64,000 nt of DNA from Sphingomonas alpina (GCF_014490665.1 NZ_CP061038.1:558001-622000), one strand, 5' to 3'. Positions 36,257 through 45,200 are shown, counted from the stretch's first letter. The notes: generated by a model not told the origin, from the letters alone. Made by a program: numbers and translations.

Positions 36257-37322
36257 CCGCCCATGTATGGGTGCCGTGGCCATGCGTATCGTCAGTCTCC
36301 GGGATCAGGCGGAACTGCGCGTCCTTCATCCGCGCGACGGCCCGCACTGGATAATCGAGGTTGCGCGGGTTGATGAAATCGTCCGCTGAATTGATCCAGG
36401 TCAGCGGCGCGGTGATCGCCTCCAGCTTGGGCCAGGGATTATAGCTGCGCGAGGCATCGACCTGGTAGATCAGGTCATTGGCGTCGATCCCCGCGATCGA
36501 CTTGGCGACGCGCTCCTGCGCATAGGCCGCCGCCTTGTCGCGCTCGGGATAGAGTTTCTGCAGATTGACCGGTGCGGCGCCGGCAATGAACAACAGGGTC
36601 GCCGCGGTGCGCAGGCCCTGTACTGGCGGCGCGGTATAATCGCCTCCGGCCCAGGCCGGGTCAGCCTTGATCCCGTCGATCAGCAATTGCCGCCACATGC
36701 GGTTGAGCCCCGCCAGCTCGACCGGCTCGCACGCCAGCGGCATCAGCGCGCGGGCGAAATCCGGGTGCGTCTCGCCCCAGACCAGGCTGTGCATGCAGCC
36801 CATCGACGTGCCCATGATCAGCCGCATGCGGGGGATGCCGAGACCCTCGCTCAGCAAGCGATATTGCGCTGCGACCATGTCGTCATAATCATAGCGCGGG
36901 AAACGCATATGCAGCCCGTCGGACGGCTTGGACGATTTTCCATGCCCGATATTGTCGGGCAGGATGATCCAGTAGCGCGTGATGTCGAGCGGCTGTCCCG
37001 GGCCGTAAAGCTGGTCGGCGAATTGCGCCGAGAGGAATTGTTGTCCGGTCCCGCCGGTGCCGTGCAGCACCATCACCGCATTGTCGATCTGCCCCCGAGC
37101 GTCACGATGCGGCTTGCCGAGCATGGTGTAATGCAGCTTCAGATCGGGCAGCGTCTCGCCCGATGCGAAGCGGAAATCCCTGATGTGGAAATCCGCTTCG
37201 GCGGTCGGCCATTTGCTGGCCGGTGCGGGTGCCGGTGTCGCGCTGGCCGGCGGCGGTGCGGGGGGTGCCTGTACGGCGGGTGCGGCGGCCTGCGCGGCGA
37301 GCAGAAGGAGCGATGCGATCAT
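36198..37322 (-). CDS. Exported alpha/beta hydrolase, homoserine O-acetyltransferase-like
   Basis: A 374-residue protein with an N-terminal signal and a Pro/Ala-rich linker (MIASLLLLAAQAAAPAVQAP). The hydrolase domain has the nucleophile Ser in LIMGTSMGCMHSLVWG (about residue 165), the Asp in WINSADDFINPRNLDY and the His in THGHGTHTWAVNW. This HGTGG-N-GXSXGC pattern resembles MetX-like acyltransferases and related hydrolases, but the exported location argues against a biosynthetic MetX. The stop overlaps the convergent DUF4440 gene by 59 bp. Confidence 0.83.
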   Translation of the reverse strand: MIASLLLLAAQAAAPAVQAPPAPPPASATPAPAPASKWPTAEADFHIRDFRFASGETLPDLKLHYTMLGKPHRDARGQIDNAVMVLHGTGGTGQQFLSAQFADQLYGPGQPLDITRYWIILPDNIGHGKSSKPSDGLHMRFPRYDYDDMVAAQYRLLSEGLGIPRMRLIMGTSMGCMHSLVWGETHPDFARALMPLACEPVELAGLNRMWRQLLIDGIKADPAWAGGDYTAPPVQGLRTAATLLFIAGAAPVNLQKLYPERDKAAAYAQERVAKSIAGIDANDLIYQVDASRSYNPWPKLEAITAPLTWINSADDFINPRNLDYPVRAVARMKDAQFRLIPETDDTHGHGTHTWAVNWRDDLTALLARTEVSEK

Positions 37323-37460
37323 CCGCCGCTTCTGCTCCCTGTGGGCCCACCTGCCAAGCCGCCGGCGATTCAACTCAGCTGTTTATGATGCCAGCATCAT
37401 TTCCACGGGGCAGACATCCCCGGCCGGCTCTTTCTCATCATGAAATCAACCTCCGGGCGC
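37323..37460. other. Gap before element copy 4
   Basis: About 140 bases between the hydrolase start (37322, reverse strand) and element copy 4. It presumably contains the hydrolase promoter. No gene or clear site is seen. Confidence 0.4.
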
Positions 37461-37638
37461 CTGCTGTTCCGTTGCGAACAGCAGCAGCCCGCATGCTGTT
37501 AATTGCTGTTTTCATGCTGTTATTGAATAACAGCATTGGCGGCCATTATCGCATTGAGATTACGGGAAGAAATCTCGCCGAAAATCCAACTTAACAGCAT
37601 GGAAAAAATTCACGGCGAAAACAGCATGAAACAGCAGG
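37461..37638 (+). repeat. CTGTT/AACAG multi-hairpin element, copy 4 (prefix CATG/CTG)
   Basis: Hairpin 1 pairs CTGCTGTTC (37461-37469) with GAACAGCAG (37476-37484). A long-range pair joins CATGCTGTTAA (37492-37502) with TTAACAGCATG (37591-37601). Hairpin 2 pairs ATGCTGTTATT (37514-37524) with AATAACAGCAT (37526-37536). An A/T-rich interior (37540-37582) containing GCATTGAGATT is followed by the shared box ATCCAACTTAACAG (37584-37597), an A6 run (37603-37608) and terminal AACAGCATG/AACAGCAG words (37620-37637). The order of parts is the same as in copy 1, although nearly all paired bases differ. It lies between two reverse-strand genes. Confidence 0.85.
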
Positions 37639-37675
37639 ATCCGGCCGCCCTTTCGTGGGGTGACTGGACCACCGA

Positions 37676-40600
37676 TCATGCCTCCGCCATCGTTCCCATC
37701 GTCACATAATCGATCTTGCCCGTGCCCAGCACCGGCAGCGCCTCGACGATGCGGACATCCTTGGGCACCATCAGCTCGGTCACGCCATTGGCCCGGGCCC
37801 AGGCCTGCAGCGCGGCGGCACTTGCGTCCTGGCGGGTGGTGAACAGCACCAGCTGCTCACCCTTGCGCGCGTCGGGCCGGGTGACGACGGCATGTTCGGC
37901 GTCGGGCCATAGCGCGCCGGCATAGCCTTCGACCGCGGGCAGCGAGACCATCTCGCCGCCGATCTTGGCAAAGCGCTTGGCGCGGCCGCGGATCGTGATG
38001 AAGCCGGCATCGTCGATCGTGACGATATCGCCAGTGTCGTGCCAGCCATCCTCGGGCGGTTGCAGCACGCCTGGACGGTCGGCCTTCAGATAGCCCGCCA
38101 TCACGTTGGGCCCGCGGATCGACAGCCGCCCGCCTTCCTCGATTCCCGGCACCGGATCGAGCTTGCTGGACATGCCAGGTAACAGCCGCCCGACCGTGCC
38201 GGCGCGGAAATGCATTGGCGTGTTGACCGCGATCACCGGCGCCGCCTCGGTCGCGCCATAGCCTTCCAGAATACGCAGGCCGAACTTCTCCGCATAGGTC
38301 TTGCGCGTTTCGTCGCGCACGCGTTCGGCGCCGGCGAAGATGTAGCGCAGCGAATAGAAGTCATAGCCATGCGCCATCCGTGCATAGCCGCTGAGGAAAG
38401 TGTCGGTGCCGAACAGGATCGTCGCATTGGCGTCATAGGCGAGCGCCGGGACAATGCGGTAGTGCAGCGGGCTGGGGTAGAGCACCGTCTTCACCCCCGA
38501 CAGGATCGGCAGCAAGGTGCCGCCGGTCAGGCCGAAGCTGTGGAACACCGGCAGCGCGTTCAGCACCACGTCGCTCTCGTTGAAATCGATCCGCGCCGAG
38601 AGCTGCTGGCAATTGGCCAGCAGGTTGCGGTGCGTCAGCACCACGCCCTTGGGCAACCCTTCCGAGCCGCTGGTGAACAATATCACCGCCGGCGCATCGC
38701 TCGCCACGCCGAGGCGGCGGTGGAGCCGTCCGGCAAAACGGGTGAGGAACAGCGCGCGCAGCTTCTGCATCGGGCCGATCGTTGCGGCGATATCCTCGAG
38801 ATAGCGGATGGCGACCCCCGCCTCGGCCAGTCCGGCAACGACGTCACCCAGCTTGGCCTGGTCGACAAAGGCATGCGCGGTGACAATCGTGCGGACCTCC
38901 GCCGCGGTGCATGCCGCCTTCAAATTAGTCAGCCCGGCGGTGTAGTTGAGCATCGCTGGCACGCGGCCTTTGGCCTGCAACGCGAAGAAGGTTGCGACCA
39001 CGCCGGCGACATTGGGCAGCAGCACGCCGACCGCTTCGCCCTTTCGTGTTCCCTCCGCTAGCGGCCGGCCCAGCGCGAGCGATCCGGTGATCAGTCGCGA
39101 ATAGGCGAGGGGCGAGCGTTTGATGTCCTCGACCACCTGCGCCTTGCCGCCATGAATGTCCTTCGCGTCGAGCAATGCCTGGAACAGGGTGCGGTCGATG
39201 TCCGACGTGGCGAAGATCATCTCGCTCATCACATCGTACAGCATCCGCCCGGCCGCCGCGCGGCGTTCGCGCGCGGTGCCGGCGGCGAGCGCGAAGCGGC
39301 GCTGCGGCAGGATCGTCAGGCTGATCTTCGGGAAGGTGCGGCGCCGAACCTTGCCGCCGAGATAGGAAAAGGGCGTGAATTGTGCGCCGTCGATGCGGAC
39401 CGGCACGATCGGTGCATCGGCCTTGTCGGCGACCATGCCGGGGCCGTCGAACACCTTCATCAGCGCGCCGGTCACGGTGATGCGCCCTTCGGGGAAGATC
39501 ACCAGGGTACGGCCCTGCTTGACGGCCTTGACCATCGCCTTGGCCGCCATTGGGTTGGTCGGGTCGACCGGAAAGGCGTTGAACATGCCGAGGAACGGTT
39601 TGACCCACCAGGCTTTGGCAATGCGCGAATGGATCGCGAAGGTCGGCTTGCCCGGCAGGAACGCAGCGAGCAGCAGCCCGTCGAGGAAGGAGACATGGTT
39701 GACCACCACCACTGCCGGCTCGCCGGGCTGCGGCATATTTTCCTTGCCGGTCACTTCGACGCGGTAAAGCAAGGTGAGCGTCCAGCGGACCAGTGCCTTG
39801 AACACCGTTTCGGGCAGCAGCCAGCAGGAGATCAGCGCGATCGCCAGCGTCGCAAAGCCCATCGCGCCGATCACGCCCGGCACGCTGGTGCCCGCCGCGA
39901 GCAGCCCAAGCACGATCGCGACCAGCAGCACGGTGATGACCGCATTGACGATATTGTTGGCGGCAATGATCTGCGATCGCTGTTCGGGCGCGCTGCGCGT
40001 CTGCAGGATGGCGTATAGCGGCACGATGAACACGCCGCCCGAAACAGCGACGCCGGCGACAGAGGCGAGGATCACCCAGCTTCCCGGTGTCGCCAGGAAC
40101 GCCCAGACCGATGGGCCTGCGCTGCCGATGGTGAAGGTTCGCGTCGCGATCCACATCACGACCAGCGAGCCCGCCAGCACCAGCGCCGATACCGGGACAT
40201 AGCGCGCCGACACTTCGCCCGCGAGCATGCGGTTGACCGCCAGCGAGCCAAAAGCGACGCCGACCGAGAAAACCAGCAGCAACATCGTCACCAGCTCGGG
40301 CCCGCCGCCCAGCGTGCCCGTCACCAGCGGGGCGAGTTCGGACAGGATGATCGCGCCGACCGCGAAGAACCAGCTGATCCCGAGGATCGCCAGCCACACG
40401 CCGCGCCCGCCATGCGCCGCCTTCAGGATATGCCAGGTGCCGCGCGCGATGTTCCAGTCGATGGGTTGGCGCGGTTGCAGTGACGGCGCGCGCGGTACGA
40501 ACAGGCTGGCGAACAGGCCGAGCAACGCGACGCCGGTTGCAGCAAGGCCTGCCTCCCAGGGGGGAATGATCCCGCCGAGCAACTGGCCGCTGAGGATCGC

Positions 40601-41068
40601 CAGGAAGGTTCCCGCCTCGATCAGCCCGGTGCCGCCCATGATCTCGCGCTCGCTCAGATGCTGCGGCAGGATCGAGTATTTGACTGGCCCGAAGATCGTC
40701 GAATGGACGCCCATCAGGAACAGGCAGACGAGCAGGACGGGCACCGATTCAAACCAGAAGCCGCCAATGGCCATGATCATGATGCCGACTTCGGCGGCTT
40801 TCACCAGGCGCACCAGAACGGCTTTGTCATGGGTGTCGGCGATCTGTCCGGCGATCGAGGAGAAGAGGAAATAGGGCAGGATGAACAGACCGGTCGCGAT
40901 CGTCGCCAGCATCTCCGCCTTGCCCGGATCGGCGGCGTAGAGCCCGAAATTGGCGAGGAAGAGCAGCGCGAACTTCAGCAGATTGTCGTTGAACGCGCCC
41001 AGGAACTGGACGACGAACAAGGGAGCGAAGCGGCGTTTGCCGAGAAGTGAAAGATCAGGGGCGGACAT
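37676..41068 (-). CDS. aas: Trifunctional MFS-PlsC-acyl-ACP/acyl-CoA synthetase (Aas-like)
   Basis: A 1130-residue fusion of three parts. Residues 1-425 are a 12-helix MFS transporter (VVQFLGAFNDNLLKFALLFL, LplT-like). Residues about 430-630 are a PlsC/1-acylglycerol-phosphate acyltransferase with NHVSFLD at 457-463 (the HX4D motif) and FPEGRITVTG near 525. Residues about 640-1125 are an AMP-binding acyl-ACP synthetase with VILFTSGSEGLPKGVVLTHR near 790. This matches the LplT-Aas system that imports lysophospholipid (LplT), reacylates it (PlsC) and activates acyl chains (Aas). The start is ATG 41068; an imperfect palindrome lies upstream at 41138-41179. Confidence 0.94.
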   Translation of the reverse strand: MSAPDLSLLGKRRFAPLFVVQFLGAFNDNLLKFALLFLANFGLYAADPGKAEMLATIATGLFILPYFLFSSIAGQIADTHDKAVLVRLVKAAEVGIMIMAIGGFWFESVPVLLVCLFLMGVHSTIFGPVKYSILPQHLSEREIMGGTGLIEAGTFLAILSGQLLGGIIPPWEAGLAATGVALLGLFASLFVPRAPSLQPRQPIDWNIARGTWHILKAAHGGRGVWLAILGISWFFAVGAIILSELAPLVTGTLGGGPELVTMLLLVFSVGVAFGSLAVNRMLAGEVSARYVPVSALVLAGSLVVMWIATRTFTIGSAGPSVWAFLATPGSWVILASVAGVAVSGGVFIVPLYAILQTRSAPEQRSQIIAANNIVNAVITVLLVAIVLGLLAAGTSVPGVIGAMGFATLAIALISCWLLPETVFKALVRWTLTLLYRVEVTGKENMPQPGEPAVVVVNHVSFLDGLLLAAFLPGKPTFAIHSRIAKAWWVKPFLGMFNAFPVDPTNPMAAKAMVKAVKQGRTLVIFPEGRITVTGALMKVFDGPGMVADKADAPIVPVRIDGAQFTPFSYLGGKVRRRTFPKISLTILPQRRFALAAGTARERRAAAGRMLYDVMSEMIFATSDIDRTLFQALLDAKDIHGGKAQVVEDIKRSPLAYSRLITGSLALGRPLAEGTRKGEAVGVLLPNVAGVVATFFALQAKGRVPAMLNYTAGLTNLKAACTAAEVRTIVTAHAFVDQAKLGDVVAGLAEAGVAIRYLEDIAATIGPMQKLRALFLTRFAGRLHRRLGVASDAPAVILFTSGSEGLPKGVVLTHRNLLANCQQLSARIDFNESDVVLNALPVFHSFGLTGGTLLPILSGVKTVLYPSPLHYRIVPALAYDANATILFGTDTFLSGYARMAHGYDFYSLRYIFAGAERVRDETRKTYAEKFGLRILEGYGATEAAPVIAVNTPMHFRAGTVGRLLPGMSSKLDPVPGIEEGGRLSIRGPNVMAGYLKADRPGVLQPPEDGWHDTGDIVTIDDAGFITIRGRAKRFAKIGGEMVSLPAVEGYAGALWPDAEHAVVTRPDARKGEQLVLFTTRQDASAAALQAWARANGVTELMVPKDVRIVEALPVLGTGKIDYVTMGTMAEA

Positions 41069-41137
41069 GGTGTCTCCTCTCGGCCTTCCTATCGGCCAAT
41101 CGCGAAGCCGATGTTAATGACAGGCATGATATCGCTC

Positions 41138-41179
41138 AATTGATCGATGTTCAATTAAAAAAATGAACAGCGATCAATT
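41138..41179. promoter_or_regulatory. Inverted repeat between the aas and nucleotidyltransferase genes
   Basis: AATTGATCGATGTTCA (41138-41153) pairs with TGAACAGCGATCAATT (41164-41179) with one mismatch across a 10-base A-rich loop. It sits in the divergent region between aas (start 41068) and the nucleotidyltransferase (start 41302). It could be an operator or a transcription-stopping hairpin. Despite the GAACAG word it does not fit the multi-hairpin element family, having no repeated CTGTT words. Confidence 0.5.
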
Positions 41180-41301
41180 TGGTTCCGAGGGGGGAATGAA
41201 ATGGATAATCCGACCACGATTTAGCGGGAGTGTCGCAACTAAGGACCCGGTTGGCAATCCGAGGGTTTGTGTCGTGTCCGCGCGCGCGATAGGGCAGTGT
41301 C

Positions 41302-42534
41302 ATGAGGGGCAAGCCACCATCGCAGCACCTGCAGATGCTCTCACCCGAAATGCGGCTGGTCACAGCATGTTCTCGCTGGCCGGCGACTCCCGAGCGCGAC
41401 GCGGCCGTGCGCGCTGCCGCCATTGCCGTTGACTGGGCCCTTTTTGATAAGCTCATCGCGCGCCACCGCGTCCTGGGCCTCGCTTATGCCGCGCTGTCTT
41501 CAGCCGGCGTCGCATTGCCGGAGACTCTCGCGCGATCGCTGATGACGCGCGTCGGGCAGATCGCCGGGCAAAACCGGGTTCTGGCGATGGAATCGGCGCG
41601 GCTGCAATTCATGCTCGATGCCGCCGGCATCCCCTCGCTGCTGGTCAAGGGCGCACCGCTCGCGCAGCTTGTTTATGGCTCGCAGGCTCTGAAACATGCC
41701 AAGGATATCGACCTGCTGGTCCGTCCCGCGGATCTCGCCGCTGCGCTCGCTTTGGTTCGCGCCGACGGCTACCAGCTCTGGTTGCCCGCCCGCGAACTGA
41801 GCGAGCGCCAGCTCGGCGATGTCATGCGCCATAGCCGCGACATTGCGTTGGTCGATCGCAAGCGTCGCGTGCAACTGGAGCTGCATTGGGGGCTGACCGA
41901 CAATCCGCGCATGCTCCCGGGATTGAATGCGACCGCGGCGAGCCAGACGGTGATGCTCGGCCCGGACGGCCCGAGCGTTCGCACGCTTGGGCCGGACGAT
42001 CTGTTCGCCTATTTGTGCGTGCACGGCGCTGCGCATGGCTGGATCCGGCTGAAATGGCTCGCCGACGTCGCGGCCTTGGCGGGACAGGGGGCGCAGGGCG
42101 AGATCGATCGCCTCTATCGCGCCGCAGCCGCGAATGGCGTTGGCGAGTGCGCCGCCCAGGCGCTGCTGCTTGCCGGGATGCTGCTCGAACTGCCGCTGCC
42201 GCCGGCGCTTGCCGAAGAGCTGCGCGCCAGCCGCCGCGTGCGGAAGCTTGTCGCTGTGGCGCTCGACATCATGGCCGGGCCGGGGGCGGAGCGCGAGATC
42301 GCCCATCGGCGCTTCGGTCAGGCGCGGCTGATCCGCGCGCGCTTCCTGCTGTCACGCGATTGGCGCGACCTGGGCGTCAATATCATCGCGCATATGACGG
42401 CGCTGGACGATGTGCTGGCAATACCCTTGCCGTCGCGGCTGCATCTTCTCTATCCTGTGCTGCGCGTGCCGCTATGGATCGGGCGGCGTGTCGGCGCGGT
42501 GGGGCGCGGCCGGAAGGAAGAGGGGGTTCAATGA
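41302..42534 (+). CDS. Nucleotidyltransferase family protein of the lasso-locus type (NTP_transf_5-like)
   Basis: A 410-residue protein. The catalytic core shows SLLVKGAPLAQLVYGSQALK followed by DIDLLVRP (about residues 138-145), the DXD-like nucleotidyltransferase motif, and RRVQLELHWGL downstream. Proteins of this type occur in lasso-peptide and related RiPP loci of Sphingomonadales and Firmicutes (for example paeninodin-type clusters), where their exact reaction is not settled. The stop overlaps the DUF6916 start (ATGA), so the two are translationally coupled. Confidence 0.8.
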   Translation: MRGKPPSQHLQMLSPEMRLVTACSRWPATPERDAAVRAAAIAVDWALFDKLIARHRVLGLAYAALSSAGVALPETLARSLMTRVGQIAGQNRVLAMESARLQFMLDAAGIPSLLVKGAPLAQLVYGSQALKHAKDIDLLVRPADLAAALALVRADGYQLWLPARELSERQLGDVMRHSRDIALVDRKRRVQLELHWGLTDNPRMLPGLNATAASQTVMLGPDGPSVRTLGPDDLFAYLCVHGAAHGWIRLKWLADVAALAGQGAQGEIDRLYRAAAANGVGECAAQALLLAGMLLELPLPPALAEELRASRRVRKLVAVALDIMAGPGAEREIAHRRFGQARLIRARFLLSRDWRDLGVNIIAHMTALDDVLAIPLPSRLHLLYPVLRVPLWIGRRVGAVGRGRKEEGVQ

Positions 42535-42833
42535 CCGAATTGCTGACCAGCGCGATGTTCACGCCGCATATCGGCAGCGCGTTTTCGGTGCGGATGCACG
42601 AGTATGAGGATGTGTTGACCCTGGTCGAGGTCGGCGATCTGCCGCATGGCCTGCCCAGTGAAGCGCGCGAGCCCTTTACCCTCTTGTTCAAGGGCGCGAG
42701 CACCAGCATCCTGTTCGATCAGCAGATCCTCGCGCTGGAGCATCCGGTGCTGGGTGTGACCGAGATCATGCTCACCCCGTGCGGACGCGACAGCGGTGGC
42801 GGCTGCTTCCACTATGAAGCGGTGTTCAACTGA
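42531..42833 (+). CDS. DUF6916 family protein
   Basis: A 100-residue protein starting MTELLTSAMFTPHIGSAFSV. A pattern of beta strands with FTLLFKGASTSILFDQQIL and ending HPVLGVTEIMLTPCGRDSGG matches DUF6916, a short family usually found next to tail-collar/MdpB-like genes, as here. The start overlaps the preceding stop as ATGA (42531-42534). Its last 22 bases overlap the end of the convergent GNAT gene. Function unknown; a partner in assembly of the tail-like proteins is plausible (inference). Confidence 0.8.
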   Translation: MTELLTSAMFTPHIGSAFSVRMHEYEDVLTLVEVGDLPHGLPSEAREPFTLLFKGASTSILFDQQILALEHPVLGVTEIMLTPCGRDSGGGCFHYEAVFN

Positions 42834-43333
42834 ACCTCTTGCCCGGACGGCGTGGCGCCGTCGGGGAACCATTCCATCAGCCAATAGGGCCCGCGCCGCT
42901 CGATTTCGCGAAACCCTTTGCGGTCGTACAGTCTGCGCGCGGGATTGAAGCCCTCGACATGAATCGACACGCCGCGGCCGAGCGCAGCCGCCTCGGCCAT
43001 GACGCGGTCGAGCAAGGTGCCGCCAATGCCCTGCCCCGATGTTTCGGGCAGCAACGAGATGTCGACGATGCGATGATCGCGCGTGCCGCGAAACAGATAG
43101 AGCCGGCCGACAGGCGCGCCATCCGCTTCGATCACACTGAATTCGGCGTCATGATAATGCGTCTGGTAATGGCTGCGCTGCATCGAGAATTGCTGCTCGA
43201 GAAACGGGCGCCGGGCTTCATCCGGAATCCCCATCGCCTCGACCTCGGCCCAGCGGATTGCGACATAGAGACGGCGGAGGAACGGTTCGTCCTCCGCCGT
43301 CTCCGGGCGCAGCGTGAAGGCTGGCAGTGTCAA
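42812..43333 (-). CDS. GNAT family N-acetyltransferase
   Basis: A 173-residue acetyltransferase. FTLRPETAEDEPFLRRLYVA opens the GNAT fold; the acetyl-CoA loop reads LPETSGQGIGGTLLDRVMAE (motif A, QGIGG around residue 101), followed by NPARRLYDRKGFREIERRGP. It starts four bases after the third tail-collar gene and is the last gene of the same operon, so it may modify a tail protein or a related peptide (inference). Confidence 0.88.
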   Translation of the reverse strand: MTLPAFTLRPETAEDEPFLRRLYVAIRWAEVEAMGIPDEARRPFLEQQFSMQRSHYQTHYHDAEFSVIEADGAPVGRLYLFRGTRDHRIVDISLLPETSGQGIGGTLLDRVMAEAAALGRGVSIHVEGFNPARRLYDRKGFREIERRGPYWLMEWFPDGATPSGQEVQLNTAS

Positions 43334-43337
43334 CGCA

Positions 43338-43889
43338 TCAGTTCCGCGCAGGGAAGACCCCGTTGATGCAGATGCAGACCATCAGCGGCAGATAGGGCTG
43401 CCGATTCTCATGCGGGCTGGAACTGCCGGTAATGCCGACAGAGAGCGGATGCATGATCACCGGCTGGGTCAGCGGTGGTTTGGTAAAAGGCGCCGAAGGT
43501 GTGCCGGCCGGCGAAGAAAGACGGCTGAGGTTCGTTATATTGCTCGGCGCGGCCTGCAGACCGGTGATCGCACTCGGGAATACCTTGGTGTGCACGATAT
43601 GACTATGTGCCGGCATTTGCCCCTGGGTCAGCGAGATATACTCGCTGCCGGCTAATTCCCCGACCACCCAGTTGGTTAGGCCAGGGCCTTGTCCCTGACT
43701 GACCGGACCACGTCCGGAATAATTGGGCAATGCAAAGGTGGTCGTGCCGTTGCCACCATAGTTGGTGCCCAGGATCGAGAACAGCGCGGCATATTGCTGG
43801 ATCGGCAATATGTTGCCGTTGCATTGCAACCAGCCGCGCGGGACGAATGTGAAACCGAAAGCGCGAATTTCGCCAAGAAAACCGTCCAT
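43338..43889 (-). CDS. Phage-tail-collar / MdpB-like protein 3 of 3
   Basis: A 183-residue protein starting MDGFLGEIRAFGFTFVPRGW. It contains CNGNILPIQQYAALFSILGT followed by the NYGGNGTTTFALPNYSGRGP collar motif, the QMPAHSHIVH segment and a C-terminal GVFPARN. Tail-collar domains of this type occur in phage fibres and in bacterial 'microcystin-dependent protein' families. It is third in a run of three with conserved C-terminal P-S/A-R-N endings. No other phage gene is nearby. Confidence 0.87.
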   Translation of the reverse strand: MDGFLGEIRAFGFTFVPRGWLQCNGNILPIQQYAALFSILGTNYGGNGTTTFALPNYSGRGPVSQGQGPGLTNWVVGELAGSEYISLTQGQMPAHSHIVHTKVFPSAITGLQAAPSNITNLSRLSSPAGTPSAPFTKPPLTQPVIMHPLSVGITGSSSPHENRQPYLPLMVCICINGVFPARN

Positions 43890-43910
43890 GATAAAGCTCC
43901 CTGTTCGCCG

Positions 43911-44441
43911 TCAGTTGCGGCTGGGAAAAATGCCCGCCAGCGCGATGATATACGTCGCCGCCAGAGTGGGCATGATATTGTCGTGCGGCAGGGTGTTGCC
44001 CGAGGGCTGCACCGTATCGATCGCCAGCGTGAAATCAGTCGTCGTCAACCCAGTCGGGTCGAGGTAAAGCAGCTCGCCAAGTTCCGGCTCGGCAAGTAGC
44101 GCGTTCGATGGCTGCGATGTCGTCGCTGCGGTCGCCTGGGCAATCAGGCTGTGCGAGTGCGGTGGAATCTGCGTTTCGAGAAGCGTTACCGTCTCGCTGC
44201 CCGATGCCTGACCGATAACATAGGAGGACAGGCCCGGACCCGTCCCCTGGCTGACCGGGAAACGGCCGCGCAGATCGGGCACGGCGAATGTCGTCTGGCC
44301 GTCGCCCCCATAAGTGGTGCCGATCAGCGCGTAGAGTGCGTCATAGTTGGAGATCGCAAGCAGCGCGCCATTGCAGAGGTGCCAGTTGGCGGGTGCAAAA
44401 GTGCCGCCGAACAAGCGGATTTCGCCAAGATAAGGAGTCAT
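43911..44441 (-). CDS. Phage-tail-collar / MdpB-like protein 2 of 3
   Basis: A 176-residue paralogue of its neighbours starting MTPYLGEIRLFGGTFAPANW, with CNGALLAISNYDALYALIGT, TYGGDGQTTFAVPDLRGRFP and TQIPPHSHSLI in the same order, and ending GIFPSRN. The spacing of 21-39 bases to its neighbours indicates one operon. The three genes differ mostly in the region after the histidine motif (about residues 100-150), which in such proteins forms the variable exposed part. Confidence 0.87.
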   Translation of the reverse strand: MTPYLGEIRLFGGTFAPANWHLCNGALLAISNYDALYALIGTTYGGDGQTTFAVPDLRGRFPVSQGTGPGLSSYVIGQASGSETVTLLETQIPPHSHSLIAQATAATTSQPSNALLAEPELGELLYLDPTGLTTTDFTLAIDTVQPSGNTLPHDNIMPTLAATYIIALAGIFPSRN

Positions 44442-44480
44442 TTTTCACGTCCTCCAGGAGGGAGCCGTTGTCCGGCAGGG

Positions 44481-45023
44481 TCAATTGCGCGAGGGGTAGA
44501 TGCCCGACGTCGAGATACAATAATTGACCGTCAGATAAGGCTGTATGTTATTATGGGGCTGGCCACCGCCGACGTTCGAAATACTGTTACCGGCAAGTGC
44601 GACCGAATTGGTCGTGGTCGACGCATAAATCATCTCGTTCGCGCCGCCGGTTATGGCAGTCTGCGCATTGCCGAGATAATTGTTCAACGGCGAGTTGGCG
44701 TTCGCATTGGCGCTCGATCCCTTGAGCAAATGGTTATGCGCCGGAAGCTGGCTGGTGACGAGCGTGACATTTTCCACCCCACCTGATGCACCTTCGGGAT
44801 AAAAGGATCCACCGGGAAGCTGGCCCATGCCGAGGACGACGCGTCCGCGCAAATCGGGCAGGGCGAAGGTTTGAACACCGTTGCCGCCATAGGTCGTGCC
44901 GAGCAACGAGAACAATGCCTGGTTCTGTGCAATGCCGAGGATGGCCCCATTGCACAGAGCCCAGGTCTTCGGTGCCCAGTCCCATGGGAACATACGGATT
45001 TCCCCCAAGAAATAATCCGACAT
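44481..45023 (-). CDS. Phage-tail-collar / MdpB-like protein 1 of 3
   Basis: A 180-residue protein starting MSDYFLGEIRMFPWDWAPKT. It has CNGAILGIAQNQALFSLLGT, TYGGNGVQTFALPDLRGRVV and SQLPAHNHLLKGSSA, and ends GIYPSRN. First gene of the tail-collar/GNAT operon, preceded by a possible 42-codon small membrane protein gene. GGAGGG-like sequence precedes the ATG. The trio resembles the repeated MdpB genes seen in diverse bacteria, whose function is unproven. Confidence 0.87.
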   Translation of the reverse strand: MSDYFLGEIRMFPWDWAPKTWALCNGAILGIAQNQALFSLLGTTYGGNGVQTFALPDLRGRVVLGMGQLPGGSFYPEGASGGVENVTLVTSQLPAHNHLLKGSSANANANSPLNNYLGNAQTAITGGANEMIYASTTTNSVALAGNSISNVGGGQPHNNIQPYLTVNYCISTSGIYPSRN

Positions 45024-45071
45024 ATACCCTCCTTTAGAAAGTAAGCTCCGCTCTTCATCTGAATCGGCGAT

Positions 45072-45200
45072 TCAGAATCGGCTGAGCGCTGCGCAACAAA
45101 TCAATAAAAAGAACAGGAACGTCAACACTCTCGGTGTCAATGCAGGCTTTGATGCCTGATTGACCCCGTAAAGGTCGGTGATCACGTCATATACGCGCAT
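45072..45200 (-). CDS. Candidate 42-residue small membrane protein
   Basis: The frame from ATG 45200 encodes MRVYDVITDLYGVNQASKPA then LTPRVLTFLFFLLICCAALS and RF: a charged N-terminus and one membrane span (about residues 24-40). It ends 48 bases before the first tail-collar gene on the same strand and may head that operon. No strong ribosome site is visible, so it could be fortuitous. Confidence 0.35.
   Translation of the reverse strand: MRVYDVITDLYGVNQASKPALTPRVLTFLFFLLICCAALSRF

Noticed and set aside
38210..39061. Forward 283-codon frame inside the aas gene
   Set aside because: It is the complement of a well-supported reverse-strand domain, with Arg/Gln-rich composition typical of a shadow frame.
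41138..41179. Sixth member of the CTGTT/AACAG element family
   Set aside because: It is a single imperfect palindrome with one GAACAG word and lacks the repeated words, box and interior of the five true copies.
43338..45023. Prophage or tailocin remnant
   Set aside because: Only collar-domain proteins are present; no capsid, terminase, tail sheath, lysis or integrase gene lies nearby, and the genes group with a DUF6916 and GNAT gene as in non-phage loci.
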